NCBI GenBank assembly: GCA_024638765.1 | Contig: JAHEJT010000017.1 | Coordinates: 1-54,746, forward strand | DNA from: Verrucomicrobiales bacterium | GTDB lineage: Bacteria > Verrucomicrobiota > Verrucomicrobiia > Verrucomicrobiales > DEV007 | DNA: 54,746 bases | Direction of reading: 5' to 3' | Shown: positions 9,042 to 17,722 of the stretch, one piece after another | Numbering within the stretch: position 1 is the first letter of the stretch | Layout: each line of letters begins with the position of its first letter | The notes under the pieces: model-generated | The model's input: only the letters and a program-made list of their open reading frames with translations | Databases searched by the model: none | Told to the model about the DNA's origin: nothing | Translations under genes and position numbers: made by a program

Positions 9042-9052
9042 CCCCGCCCCCC

Positions 9053-9703
9053 ATGCCCCCCGCATCCACTCTCGACCTGGACTTCCGCTGGCTGGGCCGC
9101 GTCGATTTCCGGGAAACTCTCACGCTCCAGGAAAATCTCGCCGGAAAACGCCTTGCAGGGGAAATTCCCGATACGGTCCTCCTCCTGGAACACCAGCCGG
9201 TTTACACCATCGGCCGCACCCGGGACCAATCCAGCCTCCTCAATCCCAACGCGCTGCCTCACCCCGTCGTCGAAATCAACCGCGGAGGGCAGGCCACTTA
9301 CCACGGACCCGGCCAACTCGTCGGCTATCCCATCCTCGATCTCACCGGATTCGGCAGAGACCTCCACCGATACTTGCGCGCCCTGGAAAATACTCTCATC
9401 TCCCTCTGCGGAGAATTCGCAGTCGATGCCCGCCGCCGCGACGGCCTCACGGGAGTCTGGACCGGCCATAGAAAAATCGCTTCCCTGGGAGTGGGCGTCA
9501 AGAAATGGATCTCGATGCACGGCTTCGCGCTCAATGTCTGTGGAGATCTCGATCCCTTTGCGTCCATCGTCCCCTGCGGCATCGACGGCGTCCTCATGAC
9601 GAACCTGGAGAAAGAAACCGGGACCTCCTTGGATCTCCCATCGATCGCAAAGGCCGTCCGCCCGCACCTCGTCAGGGAACTGGACCGCCTCCGGGGCGGA
9701 TAA
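9053..9703 (+). CDS. lipB: Octanoyltransferase LipB
   Basis: A 216-residue enzyme that moves octanoyl groups from acyl carrier protein to lipoyl domains, the first step of lipoate synthesis. Family motifs are present: LLEHQPVYTIGR, the signature GGQATYHGPGQLVGYPI, the lysine of KIASLGVGVKKW, and the catalytic cysteine in SIVPCGIDGV, preceded by HGFALNVCGDLDPF. Size matches E. coli LipB (213 residues). The start ATG at 9053 follows the ATAACTGAT repeat closely; no Shine-Dalgarno sequence is visible. lipA is not in the window. Confidence 0.95.
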   Translation: MPPASTLDLDFRWLGRVDFRETLTLQENLAGKRLAGEIPDTVLLLEHQPVYTIGRTRDQSSLLNPNALPHPVVEINRGGQATYHGPGQLVGYPILDLTGFGRDLHRYLRALENTLISLCGEFAVDARRRDGLTGVWTGHRKIASLGVGVKKWISMHGFALNVCGDLDPFASIVPCGIDGVLMTNLEKETGTSLDLPSIAKAVRPHLVRELDRLRGG

Positions 9704-9717
9704 CGCTCACCCACTCC

Positions 9718-9756
9718 GGAATCGGGACTCCGGACTACCGACTCCCAACTCCCCGC
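9718..9756 (-). repeat. GAGTC-rich repeat abutting the AAA+ gene stop
   Basis: Read on the minus strand directly after the AAA+ stop codon, the sequence is GCGGGGAGTTGGGAGTCGGT followed by AGTCCGGAGTCCCGATTCC, an imperfect tandem of GGGAGTC-like units. It occupies nearly the whole gap between lipB and the AAA+ gene. Confidence 0.5.
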
Positions 9757-11178
9757 CTACCTCTTCCAGCCTTTCTCCCGGTGTCGCTTCTCCCAATCTC
9801 CGACCGATGACTGCAAGTTGCGGGCGCAGTCGAGAAGCATCCCCGTCGTCAGCGGCACTACCCGCTCCCGGCGCATCGCCTTTCCCAGGGCCTCCTCGAC
9901 AGCCATGTCGAAGAGCACGCATAAATCCGCCCCGGAAAACCCGCGTGTCTCCCTCACCAAGGGGGGGAAATCCAGCTCCGCTGCAGGCTTGTCGGCCGCC
10001 AGAATCTCGATGATCTCCCGGCGTGAAGCCGAGTCGGGAAGCGTCATCTTGATGCGCCGATCAAACCTTCCCGCCCGGAACAAGGCCTTATCCAATTTCC
10101 ACGGGGCCCGAGTCGCGGCGACCAGCAGCACGCCGCGATCGTAATAACTCAGGTCATCCAACTCGTGCATCAGCTGATTGCTCATGGCCTGACCGAATCC
10201 GGACCGGGCATCACCTCGCTCCTCCAGAAGCGCATCCAGCTCGTCAATAAAGATCACCGAGGGCGCGTGCTCTCGCGCCAGGGCAAAGATCTGACAGAGG
10301 CTTTTCTCTCCTCCGCTCAAAAACATATCCAAGTGATGGCGCGGGCCGACCTCGAGGAATAACGCCTTCACTTCACTCGCCAGCGCGCGCGCAATCATCG
10401 TCTTGCCGCATCCGGGCGGCCCGTAAAGGAGCACGCTGCCTCCCGGCTTCTTCCCGTAAGCTCGAAAGAGTTCGGATTTTTGGAGAGGATAGGCCAGCTT
10501 CATGCGCAGCTCTTCTTTCACTTTCCCCATGCCTCCGATATCCGAGAATCTTCCCTTTGGCCTGTGAAACTCGTCGAGTGAAAAGCTCTTGGCGCCGGCT
10601 CCCGCCTCTTCTCCTTCGTCGTCGAAGGCATCCAGATCATCGAAAAATAAAGAGTCTTCTTCCTCGACATCGTCTTGCGAGCCGCCGGCGGCATCTCCCG
10701 GGATCGGCCATTGTTTGCGCGCCGCCGCCGGAAGCCGGGAGGGATCCTCTCCTCCGGCGGCAAACCCTCGTGAATTTGCCGCGTGGGCGGAAAGCGCTTT
10801 CTCAAGAGCCGGATCGCTCAAGGATTTGTTGATCAAGAGGGCTTTGCGGTAATGCTCGATGGCCTCCTGCGGACTCTCCTCGCTGAGATAAAGACGGCTT
10901 AAAAAAACATGGGCCGGGGCAAACGCGGGCTGCTCCTGAATGATCCGCAGGGCGCGCACTTCGGCCTCGGAACTTTTCCCGTCCAGAAAAAGCACCCGCG
11001 CCACGCCCAACTGTGCATCCGCATTGGCTCCATCCAACAGGAGCACTCTCTCGAAGGAATCACGCGCCTCGCTCAGGGAGAATTCGTCGAGACAGGATTG
11101 CGCATAGAGGAGCAAGAGGGGCACATTTTCCGGAGATTGGGCAATCGCTGCCCTCAGCACTTTGAGATCGGTCATCAA
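9757..11178 (-). CDS. TPR-containing AAA+ ATPase
   Basis: A 473-residue protein. Residues about 1-140 form tetratricopeptide-like repeats (AIAQSPENVPLLLLYAQSCL, EQPAFAPAHVFLSRLYLS, AIEHYRKALLINKSLSDPAL). An acidic, low-complexity linker follows (about 165-205, including EEEDSLFFDDLDAFDDEGEE). The AAA+ module has FSDIGGMGKVKEELRMKL, Walker A GPPGCGKT near 253, Walker B VIFIDELDALLEERG and the arginine-finger segment FRAGRFDRR. A classic helical lid ends with GFSGADLCVLFDMAVEEAL. The module is closest to the CDC48/FtsH-type classical clade. It has no protease domain or membrane anchor, so it probably remodels a partner protein bound by the TPR part. The start could also be the second methionine (11175). 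Its stop codon runs directly into a dispersed repeat. Confidence 0.85.
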   Translation of the reverse strand: MMTDLKVLRAAIAQSPENVPLLLLYAQSCLDEFSLSEARDSFERVLLLDGANADAQLGVARVLFLDGKSSEAEVRALRIIQEQPAFAPAHVFLSRLYLSEESPQEAIEHYRKALLINKSLSDPALEKALSAHAANSRGFAAGGEDPSRLPAAARKQWPIPGDAAGGSQDDVEEEDSLFFDDLDAFDDEGEEAGAGAKSFSLDEFHRPKGRFSDIGGMGKVKEELRMKLAYPLQKSELFRAYGKKPGGSVLLYGPPGCGKTMIARALASEVKALFLEVGPRHHLDMFLSGGEKSLCQIFALAREHAPSVIFIDELDALLEERGDARSGFGQAMSNQLMHELDDLSYYDRGVLLVAATRAPWKLDKALFRAGRFDRRIKMTLPDSASRREIIEILAADKPAAELDFPPLVRETRGFSGADLCVLFDMAVEEALGKAMRRERVVPLTTGMLLDCARNLQSSVGDWEKRHREKGWKR

Positions 11179-11475
11179 TAGGCACTATTGCGAAGAACAG
11201 GCTGCTGCCAACTGCTATTTTTGGCGCCCCGGACAGGCCGGGCACGGCGCGTCACAGGGCTTCTGGGCGCGGGTACCTGTTTCCTCATGGTTGTTAAAAA
11301 TGGTTCCGGGGGTGGCTGCGCCGGAAGCAGAATAAGAAACCACTTCCCCGCCTGGAAACATAAAAATCGACCCCCCTATGTTTCTGCCCCCTCATCACCG
11401 TCCGTGGATCCGGGTCAATGTTCCACAAGCCAATCTCTCTTGGATTCCACCGCCGTTTGGTCCTATCTTCCCCCC
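11179..11475. promoter_or_regulatory. Divergent intergenic region upstream of FHA-cyclase 1 and the AAA+ gene
   Basis: About 300 bases between divergent genes. A frame stays open from 11188 into the cyclase gene, but the residues are cysteine-, arginine- and glycine-rich without structure, so it is read as leader. Promoters for both genes must lie here; no confident consensus was found. Confidence 0.35.
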
Positions 11476-13395
11476 ATGATCTTCGCCGCCGTGTTTCACG
11501 ACGATACCGAGCAGCGCATCTACGTCGACGTCGAGGATCACCCCGTGCACATCGGCCGCCGACCCGATACCGGGAGCGGTGGTCCCGGGGTGCCATTTCT
11601 CATTCCCTGGGGCGACCGGGTGATCAATCGCAACCACTCCGTCGCCCGACGGGAAGGAGATTGTTTGGTCGTGGAACGCGTCACCGTCGATACGGACAGC
11701 CCGCGCAGCGCCCCCAATCCATTTTATTCCAATGCGCCCTCCGAGCATCGCCTGAAACTTGAGGATCCTCTCCGCCTCTCCCCCGGGGATTCTTTTGTCA
11801 TCGGGGCCCAGGGGAGGACTTCCTTCTTTTGGCTGCATTCCATCGATGACTTGGAACGACTGCTCTCCGGGAACGGCGCCCACTCCGAACCGCGCCACCG
11901 GGAGTTTCAACGAAACGAATCCGCGGAAGTCGATTACGATCAAGTCGCCGAGCTGGACGAATACAGCATGCGCTTTCAGCTGAAACTTCTTCAAAGCGAG
12001 TTGCCCGAAAAAGTTCTCACCGGGTGGACCGAAGAAGAGGAACTCTTCGTCCGCGCCAGCGACTTTCTTCAGAGCGCGCTCCCCGGGCAAAAAGGCGTTT
12101 CCGTCGCCTTTGTCGCCTTGCGTGCGGACGATCCCGCAGAGCCCTTCGAAGTGCTCCACGCCAACACTTCCAGCCGCGCCGATTTCCGGCCCAGCCGCAC
12201 CCTGTTGCTCCAGATCATCAAGGAGAAACCCTCCGCCGCACTTCGCCCCCACATCTGGAGTTCGGAAGAAAATTTTGCCGCCCTCAGCGGCCGGAGTTTT
12301 GTGGGCCAGATTGATTGGGTAATCGCTCTCCCCCTTTCCTCCCCCGGGGATGAAGAATCGCTTTACCAGGACGCACGTGGCCGGCCCGTCTATCTCTACG
12401 TGGAAACCCGCCAGGCCAGCAATGCCTCCGCCCGTGTTTTCGTTCCCTTCCTCCGCCTCATCAGTTCCCTGATCTCCAGCCTTGTTTCCGCCCGCCAGAA
12501 ACAACGTGTCCAGGATCAGATGTCCGCCTATTTCTCTCCCGCCTTACGCCGCCATCTCAAGGAAGGCGATGAAGAGGCACTCAAACTGACGACCGCCGAA
12601 TGCACCGTCCTCTTCTGTGACCGGCGGGCCTCTTCACGCGTCCTTGAAAAAGCCATCTCCGATGAGGAAATTCTCGAAACACTCCGGGATAATCAGGCCT
12701 TCGTCAGCGAGGTCTCGCAAATCGTATTCGACCACGACGGGGTGATCACGGATTTCGCCGGGGACGGCGTCCTCGCCCTTTGGGGCTGGCCCGCCTCGGC
12801 CGGCTCGGTAAGTAATCACGCGCTCCAAGCCGTCGATACCGCGGAGTTCATCGCCCAGCGTCTCGCCAACCGGCTGGAACATGACGAGGAATTGAATGCC
12901 TCCCTCGCCGCTTTCCGCATCGGCATCAGCACCGGCCGCATCGCCGTGGGCAAGACCGGCACCGAACAACAAATGCACATCAGCTGCTTCGGCAGCGTCG
13001 TCAATTTCGGCTCCCGCCTCGAGGGACTGGGCAAGCAATTCCATGTCCCCGTCCTTCTCTCCGAGGAAACCGCCAACCTCCTCAAGGGAGAAGGCAAGCG
13101 CGTCCGGGAGCTCTGTTACATGAAACCGGCGGGTTTCGAAAAAGGATACCCGGTTTACGAACTCGTGCTTCCCCGCGAATACGGAGGCAGTGGCGCCACC
13201 CCGGAACACATCACCACTTACGAGCAAGCGCTCGGTCACTTTCTCCAGCGGCAATGGACACGCTGCCGCGAACTCCTGGCCGAACTCCCCGCGGAAGATG
13301 CGCCCGCGCGCTGGCTCGCCCGCCAGGCCGATTACTTTCTCGCCAACGAACCCCCAGACGGCTGGGCCGGAGAAATTGTCAGCCTCACGAAGTGA
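11476..13395 (+). CDS. FHA domain - class III nucleotidyl cyclase (FHA-cyclase 1)
   Basis: A 639-residue soluble signalling protein. The N-terminus is FHA-like (HIGRRPD, INRNHSVARREGDCLVVERV, LSPGDSFVIG). A central region of about 130-340 may be GAF-like. The cyclase domain begins near residue 374. Metal-binding aspartates are D382 (LFCDRRAS) and D430 (FAGDGVLALWG). The transition-state pair N510/R514 is kept in VVNFGSRLEG. The residue that normally selects adenine, D in the family motif GDxVN, is replaced by S507 (FGSVVN). This suggests altered purine selectivity or weak activity. The start ATG at 11476 is chosen because FHA sequence begins there. A partner phosphothreonine protein is inferred from the FHA domain. 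Confidence 0.85.
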   Translation: MIFAAVFHDDTEQRIYVDVEDHPVHIGRRPDTGSGGPGVPFLIPWGDRVINRNHSVARREGDCLVVERVTVDTDSPRSAPNPFYSNAPSEHRLKLEDPLRLSPGDSFVIGAQGRTSFFWLHSIDDLERLLSGNGAHSEPRHREFQRNESAEVDYDQVAELDEYSMRFQLKLLQSELPEKVLTGWTEEEELFVRASDFLQSALPGQKGVSVAFVALRADDPAEPFEVLHANTSSRADFRPSRTLLLQIIKEKPSAALRPHIWSSEENFAALSGRSFVGQIDWVIALPLSSPGDEESLYQDARGRPVYLYVETRQASNASARVFVPFLRLISSLISSLVSARQKQRVQDQMSAYFSPALRRHLKEGDEEALKLTTAECTVLFCDRRASSRVLEKAISDEEILETLRDNQAFVSEVSQIVFDHDGVITDFAGDGVLALWGWPASAGSVSNHALQAVDTAEFIAQRLANRLEHDEELNASLAAFRIGISTGRIAVGKTGTEQQMHISCFGSVVNFGSRLEGLGKQFHVPVLLSEETANLLKGEGKRVRELCYMKPAGFEKGYPVYELVLPREYGGSGATPEHITTYEQALGHFLQRQWTRCRELLAELPAEDAPARWLARQADYFLANEPPDGWAGEIVSLTK

Positions 13396-13442
13396 TTTCA
13401 AACTCCAGCTCCCGCGCGCCCTCGATCTCCCTCTCGCTCTTT

Positions 13443-13464
13443 GTCACCCCGAGCTAAGTCGAGA
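13443..13464 (+). repeat. Degenerate copy of dispersed repeat A
   Basis: GTCACCCCGAGCTAAGTCGA closely resembles the A repeat GTCATCCCGAGCGAAGTCGA seen at 8736, with two substitutions. The following bases diverge. It sits between the convergent FHA-cyclase 1 and glycosyltransferase genes. Confidence 0.55.
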
Positions 13465-13523
13465 TGCGAAGCAGGCTTTTGCCGCGACTCCGCCGCTGGA
13501 CTGAGCCTGATGATCACGGCCGC

Positions 13524-14588
13524 TCAGCCGGCTCTTCCTTCCAAAACCGACTTGTAAACCTCCAGGTATTCTCTCGCAATTCGGTCCGGGTCAAAGCGCT
13601 TCACGTTTTCCTGACCGTTCCGCACGAGCAACTCGCGGTATTCCGCATCTTTGATGACTTTAAGGATACCGCTTCGAATGGACTGGACCTCGTGCGGATC
13701 CACCAGGCAAGCCGCGTCTCCCGCAACCTCCGGCATGGAGGACACCTCGCTCGTCACCACCGGCCGGCCTACGGCGTTCGCTTCGAGAATCGGCATCCCA
13801 AAGCCTTCATAGGTGGACACAAAAGCAATCATGTCACTCACCGCATAGCTTTTCAAGAGTTCCTCCTGCGGAAGCATGGCACGACTTTCGTACTTGATAC
13901 CGTGTTCTTTCAGCTTCTTTTCAAGGCGTGCATCCACGACTCCCACAATCTCGAGCACACAACTGATTCCTTCCAACGCTTCCACCAACCGGTGCACGTT
14001 CTTGTTCCCGCCTGTCCCGATCTGGAGGATGCGAGGGCAATCCGCGTTGAAAGGTTTCGGCTGGAACACGAATCCCTCCGAGATTGCCACCGGGACCACG
14101 CGCACCTTGGCGGGATCACATTTCGTGTAAGCGATAATATCCTGTCGCGCCGCCTCCGAAATCGTCGTGACGAACCTCGTGCGCATCACCGGCAATGACA
14201 GCCAGAATGTCTTCAGCACCCAGTATTGAAGGCCCTGTCTATTTTTCATAAACGTGCAGTCCAGAATGGTTAGCACTGTCTTTCTTCGCCGCAGGAACAG
14301 GGTGGCGAAGTTGATGTCCCCGGTAACGTGATTGATATCACCCTGGTGCAATGCCGCATCCAGGGCAATTGCCAGCCGCCTGAAAACGCCGTTGCTCAAG
14401 AAGGGCACGACGTGCGTGACCCCCTCAATTTCCCGGGACAACCGCCTGCGCACGTCGTCGAAAATGAATTCCAGGCTGAAATTACCATGCGCGCGGGGTT
14501 TGCGCTGAATGTAGACTACGCGCAGCCGCCCCGCTCCCTCCCCGGGGCGGGATGCGAGTTTTTCACCCTCCTTCCGCATCTGGCTCAT
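13524..14588 (-). CDS. Glycosyltransferase family 4 (GT-B fold)
   Basis: A 354-residue glycosyltransferase. The N-terminal domain includes HVVPFLSNGVFRRLAIALDA, GDINHVTGDINFATLFL and ILDCTFMKNRQGLQYW. The C-terminal donor-binding domain has ILQIGTGGNKNVHRLVEAL and the E-x7-E motif EGFGMPILE followed by ANAVGRPVVTSEVSSMPEV, very typical of GT4 mannosyl- or rhamnosyl-transferases. There is no signal peptide. It probably contributes to a surface polysaccharide. The next genes on the left (sulfotransferase) suggest the polymer could be sulfated, which is inference. The true start may be later, at the valine or leucine before VVYIQRKP. Confidence 0.88.
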   Translation of the reverse strand: MSQMRKEGEKLASRPGEGAGRLRVVYIQRKPRAHGNFSLEFIFDDVRRRLSREIEGVTHVVPFLSNGVFRRLAIALDAALHQGDINHVTGDINFATLFLRRRKTVLTILDCTFMKNRQGLQYWVLKTFWLSLPVMRTRFVTTISEAARQDIIAYTKCDPAKVRVVPVAISEGFVFQPKPFNADCPRILQIGTGGNKNVHRLVEALEGISCVLEIVGVVDARLEKKLKEHGIKYESRAMLPQEELLKSYAVSDMIAFVSTYEGFGMPILEANAVGRPVVTSEVSSMPEVAGDAACLVDPHEVQSIRSGILKVIKDAEYRELLVRNGQENVKRFDPDRIAREYLEVYKSVLEGRAG

Positions 14589-14774
14589 ATTGCAGGATCC
14601 TCAATCACCAATAGCCCTGCGCCGCTTCACGCTGGCGATGTCTTTCCAGCCCGTCTATAGACCGGTTTGAATCACCCCCCGGCCTTCCGAAAATCACAAT
14701 CCCTTCACTAATCCACAATGCCAAGTCCGGCAATCTAGTGCCTCCCGCTTCATCCTTTACGCACTCCGCCGCGC

Positions 14775-15518
14775 TCACGCCGACGCCTGCGCCTCCATCT
14801 CGAGAAATTTTTCCCGCCATTCCTCGTTCACCGCGTCCGCCAGCTTTCGGTAGGTCAGCGGCATGATCTCGAAATCCGAAGGGACCGGGATCTGCAGATA
14901 GTCAAGAATCGCTTTGGTCTCTTCGGGATAACCCTCCGCAAACGTCTCATAGCGCACTTCGTAGGGCGATAAATCGTGCCCGGAGAAAAAGCGCCCCCAC
15001 TCCTCATCCTCGAGCACAAATCGGTCCCGGATTTTCCGGATCTCCCCGAAATCGAAAACCGGCGCCGGGGCCGTCCCGCCTGCTTCACCCGCCTGCAGCG
15101 AGTTGTATACTTTCGTCTGCTTGGCTTTCCACAGTGAGATCGCCTGGCGCAACTTGTCCGCCCGGCGCATCCGGATATACCGCAGGTTCGGAAACACCCC
15201 GGCCAAGAGTTCCGCGGCTTCAGCTTTCGTCCCGCCCAACCGCCCCACCACGCCCTCGACATGCGCCCACATGATTTTCCCCCCGAAAACACCGTTCTCA
15301 GTCGACCGCTTCTCCATCAGCAGCCGAAGATATTCTGAGAAATCCGCATCCGGATTCACATCCAGCCCGTGTTCCTCCGTAATCTTCGCCATCCGCGTCG
15401 GCGAAAAGAATTCCTGCGGCCTGCCGCAGAGATTCGTGTGCCACAAGACCTGGCACAGGAGATTACTCCCGCTCCGGTGCGTCGCGCAAACCAGGTAACA
15501 CTTTCGATCGTTCTCCAC
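14775..15518 (-). CDS. Stf0-like sulfotransferase
   Basis: A 247-residue enzyme in this reading. The 5'-phosphosulfate-binding loop is CATHRSGSNLLCQVL close to the N-terminus, followed by GRPQEFF. FGGKIMWAHVEGVV, FPNLRYIRMRRADKLRQAIS and YEVRYETFAEGYPEETKAIL match the conserved blocks of the trehalose 2-sulfotransferase (Stf0) group. It would transfer sulfate from PAPS to a carbohydrate. The frame is open to 15641, but that would overlap the divergent sulfatase gene. GTG at 15518, just before the conserved fold, is preferred; ATG at 15620 is the alternative. The acceptor is unknown and may be glycan made by the neighbouring glycosyltransferases. Confidence 0.82.
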   Translation of the reverse strand: MENDRKCYLVCATHRSGSNLLCQVLWHTNLCGRPQEFFSPTRMAKITEEHGLDVNPDADFSEYLRLLMEKRSTENGVFGGKIMWAHVEGVVGRLGGTKAEAAELLAGVFPNLRYIRMRRADKLRQAISLWKAKQTKVYNSLQAGEAGGTAPAPVFDFGEIRKIRDRFVLEDEEWGRFFSGHDLSPYEVRYETFAEGYPEETKAILDYLQIPVPSDFEIMPLTYRKLADAVNEEWREKFLEMEAQASA

Positions 15519-15629
15519 GCCCCACGAATACCACAGCTCCTCCCTTTCTCCAAGCAGGCGCACACCACACCTCCGGCACTCGCCTTCCTCCTTGCCCCCG
15601 GACCCCGGCTCCCCGATCATAGTCCTCCC

Positions 15630-17648
15630 ATGACTTTGCACCGACTCCCTCGCACTGCCCTGCTCCTCTTTCTCTGCACCTTCCTTCCCTGGATCACCAG
15701 CTCCGGGCCAATGGCTGCCGCGGCGCAGCCGGCGGCGACTATCAGCCAGTCCGGCCCGGAGCGCCCCAACATCCTCCTCTTCCTCGTCGACGACATGGGC
15801 TGGATGGACAGCTCCGCCTACGGCTCAGAGTATTACGAAACCCCCCACATGGAGCGTCTCGCCGCCCAATCCATGCGCTTTACCGACGCTTACGCCGTCC
15901 CCCTTTGTTCCCCCTGCCGCGCCTCCATCCTCTCCGGGCAATACACCTCCCGCCACGGCGTTACGAGCGCATCCGGCCACCGCCCACCCGCCGCATCCGG
16001 CGCCTCCCCCTACCCCGAGAAAGCTGCGCCGAACCAGGAGCTCCTCTACGCCCAAAGTAAAAACTACCTCGAACCCGGCATCGTCACTCTCGCCGAAGTC
16101 CTGCGCGACGCCGGTTACCGCACCGGCCACTTCGGCAAATGGCACCTCGGCCTCACCACGCCGCACCGTCCCGACAAGCAGGGCTTTGAAACCACCTGGC
16201 ACTGCGCCCCCGACCCCGGTCCACCGAGTTACTTCTCCCCCTACGGCGTCGTCACCGAAGGCCGCCCCACCGGCCAGAACAAGGTCGGCAACATCACCGA
16301 CGGACCCGACGGTGAATACATCACCGACCGCCTCACCGACGAAGCCGTCGCTTTCATCCGCGCACACAAAGAGGAATCCTTCTACTTAAACCTCTGGCAG
16401 TACGGCGTCCACGGTCCCTGGGGCCATAAGGAAAAATACACGAAGAAATTCGCGAAGAAGACCGACCCGCGCGGCCACCAGCGCAACCCCATCATGGCTT
16501 CCATGATGAAAAGCGTCGACGAATCCCTCGGCCGCATCCTCGACACCCTCGACGAACTCGGCCTCGCAGAAAACACCCTCTTCGTCTTCTACTCTGACAA
16601 CGGCGGCAACGTGCACAGTAACGTCCTCGACGACCGTAAGCTCGCCGCCGTCAAACCCGGCCACCCCAAATACGAGTTTCTCCAGGACTGGCGCAAGTGG
16701 GCCGGGCCCGAACCGCCCACGAATAACGCCCCGCTGCGCGAAGGCAAGGCCCGCATCTACGAGGGCGGGCAGCGCGTCCCCCTCATGGTGCGTTGGCCCG
16801 GCCGCATCGAAGCCGGCTCCACCAGCGAGGCCGTCGTCGGTCCCATCGACCTCTATCCCACCATCCTCGACGCGCTCGATTTGAAAAAACCGAAAGCCCA
16901 CGTCGTCGACGGCGTATCCATTCTCCCCGTCCTGGAGCAAACCGGCACGCTCGACCGCGAGGCCCTCTTTACCTGGTTCCCTCACATTATCCCCGCCGTT
17001 TCCGTGCGCGCCGGCGACTGGAAGCTCATCCGCCGATGGGAACCGCACCCCGATTACCCCGAGGTTCGCGAACTCTACAACCTCGCGGACGACATCGGCG
17101 AAACGAACAACCTCGCGAAAAACATGCCCGACAAAGTCGCCGCCCTCGACAAGCTCATCGATGCGTTCATCGCCGACACCGGCGCGCTCGAACCCAAACC
17201 CAACCCCGCGTATTCTCCGAACGCCGCGGCCGCCGCGCGCGGTCCGTCCGCGGGTCTCGTCCCGAAAATGAGCACAATGGAGATCGTCGACGGCTCCCTT
17301 CGTGTTACAGCCGACGGCAAGACCCCCTTCCTCGGCACTGGTGCCGTAAAACACACCGGCCCCCTCGTGCTCCGCCTCCGCGCCCGCTCCTCGAAAGGCG
17401 GTCCCGGAAAGGTCACCTGGAAAACCGCGGCACAGGAAAATTTCCCCGCCGAAGGCCAGAGCGTTCCCTTCACCCTCCCCGCCGGCGACGAATGGCAGGA
17501 TCTCGCCCTCGAACTCCCGATCAAAGGCACCACCGCCCTCGTCCGCCTCTATCTCCCCGCCGCCGCGTCCCCCGTCGACATCCAATCCCTCCGCTACACC
17601 GCGAAGGGCTCCGGCGAACGCGTCCGGGCTTGGAATTTCACGAGGTAG
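15630..17648 (+). CDS. Secreted arylsulfatase-type sulfatase with C-terminal module
   Basis: A 672-residue exported hydrolase. The signal peptide is at 1-28 (TALLLFLCTFLPWITSSG). The sulfatase domain starts with NILLFLVDDMGW and carries the formylglycine motif CSPCR (C-x-P-x-R) in PLCSPCRASILSGQYTSRHG. The first cysteine would be converted to formylglycine. GHFGKWHLG, FYSDNGGN and APLREGKARIYEGGQRVPL are further metal and substrate site motifs. After about residue 530 comes a beta-rich region (LRVTADGKTPFLGTGAVKHT onwards) that looks like a carbohydrate-binding or jelly-roll module. It is divergent from the sulfotransferase gene. It could remove sulfate from environmental polysaccharides. Its TAG stop lies inside a palindromic repeat. 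Confidence 0.92.
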   Translation: MTLHRLPRTALLLFLCTFLPWITSSGPMAAAAQPAATISQSGPERPNILLFLVDDMGWMDSSAYGSEYYETPHMERLAAQSMRFTDAYAVPLCSPCRASILSGQYTSRHGVTSASGHRPPAASGASPYPEKAAPNQELLYAQSKNYLEPGIVTLAEVLRDAGYRTGHFGKWHLGLTTPHRPDKQGFETTWHCAPDPGPPSYFSPYGVVTEGRPTGQNKVGNITDGPDGEYITDRLTDEAVAFIRAHKEESFYLNLWQYGVHGPWGHKEKYTKKFAKKTDPRGHQRNPIMASMMKSVDESLGRILDTLDELGLAENTLFVFYSDNGGNVHSNVLDDRKLAAVKPGHPKYEFLQDWRKWAGPEPPTNNAPLREGKARIYEGGQRVPLMVRWPGRIEAGSTSEAVVGPIDLYPTILDALDLKKPKAHVVDGVSILPVLEQTGTLDREALFTWFPHIIPAVSVRAGDWKLIRRWEPHPDYPEVRELYNLADDIGETNNLAKNMPDKVAALDKLIDAFIADTGALEPKPNPAYSPNAAAAARGPSAGLVPKMSTMEIVDGSLRVTADGKTPFLGTGAVKHTGPLVLRLRARSSKGGPGKVTWKTAAQENFPAEGQSVPFTLPAGDEWQDLALELPIKGTTALVRLYLPAAASPVDIQSLRYTAKGSGERVRAWNFTR

Positions 17649-17709
17649 CCGAAGTGGAACACTTTGGGCAGTCCGTCTCCACACTCCCGAAGTGTCCCAC
17701 TTCGGCTAC
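17645..17709. repeat. Palindromic repeat I containing the sulfatase stop codon
   Basis: The left arm GTAGCCGAAGTGGAACACTT and the right arm AAGTGTCCCACTTCGGCTAC are nearly perfect inverted complements around a loop of about 25 bases. The sulfatase stop TAG is bases 2-4 of the left arm. The long stem could also act as a transcription end or stabilise the mRNA 3' end, though no U-run follows. Confidence 0.75.
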
Positions 17710-17722
17710 ATAACATTCTGAA

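Larger units (their letters stand above)
8561..9052. other. Repeat-bearing intergenic region between ruvC and lipB
   Basis: No gene is supported in these 490 bases. They hold low-complexity tracts (for example CATCTTCCGTCTTCC near 8683), two inverted copies of a dispersed repeat (8736-8767 and 8912-8942) and, just before the lipB start, a tandem ATAACTGAT repeat (9010-9041). Reverse-strand open frames across 8774-9123 simply read through these repeats. Confidence 0.6.

Noticed and set aside
14605-14820. Small reverse-strand open frame between the glycosyltransferase and sulfotransferase
   Set aside because: Overlaps the end of the sulfotransferase gene, with no domain or start signal.
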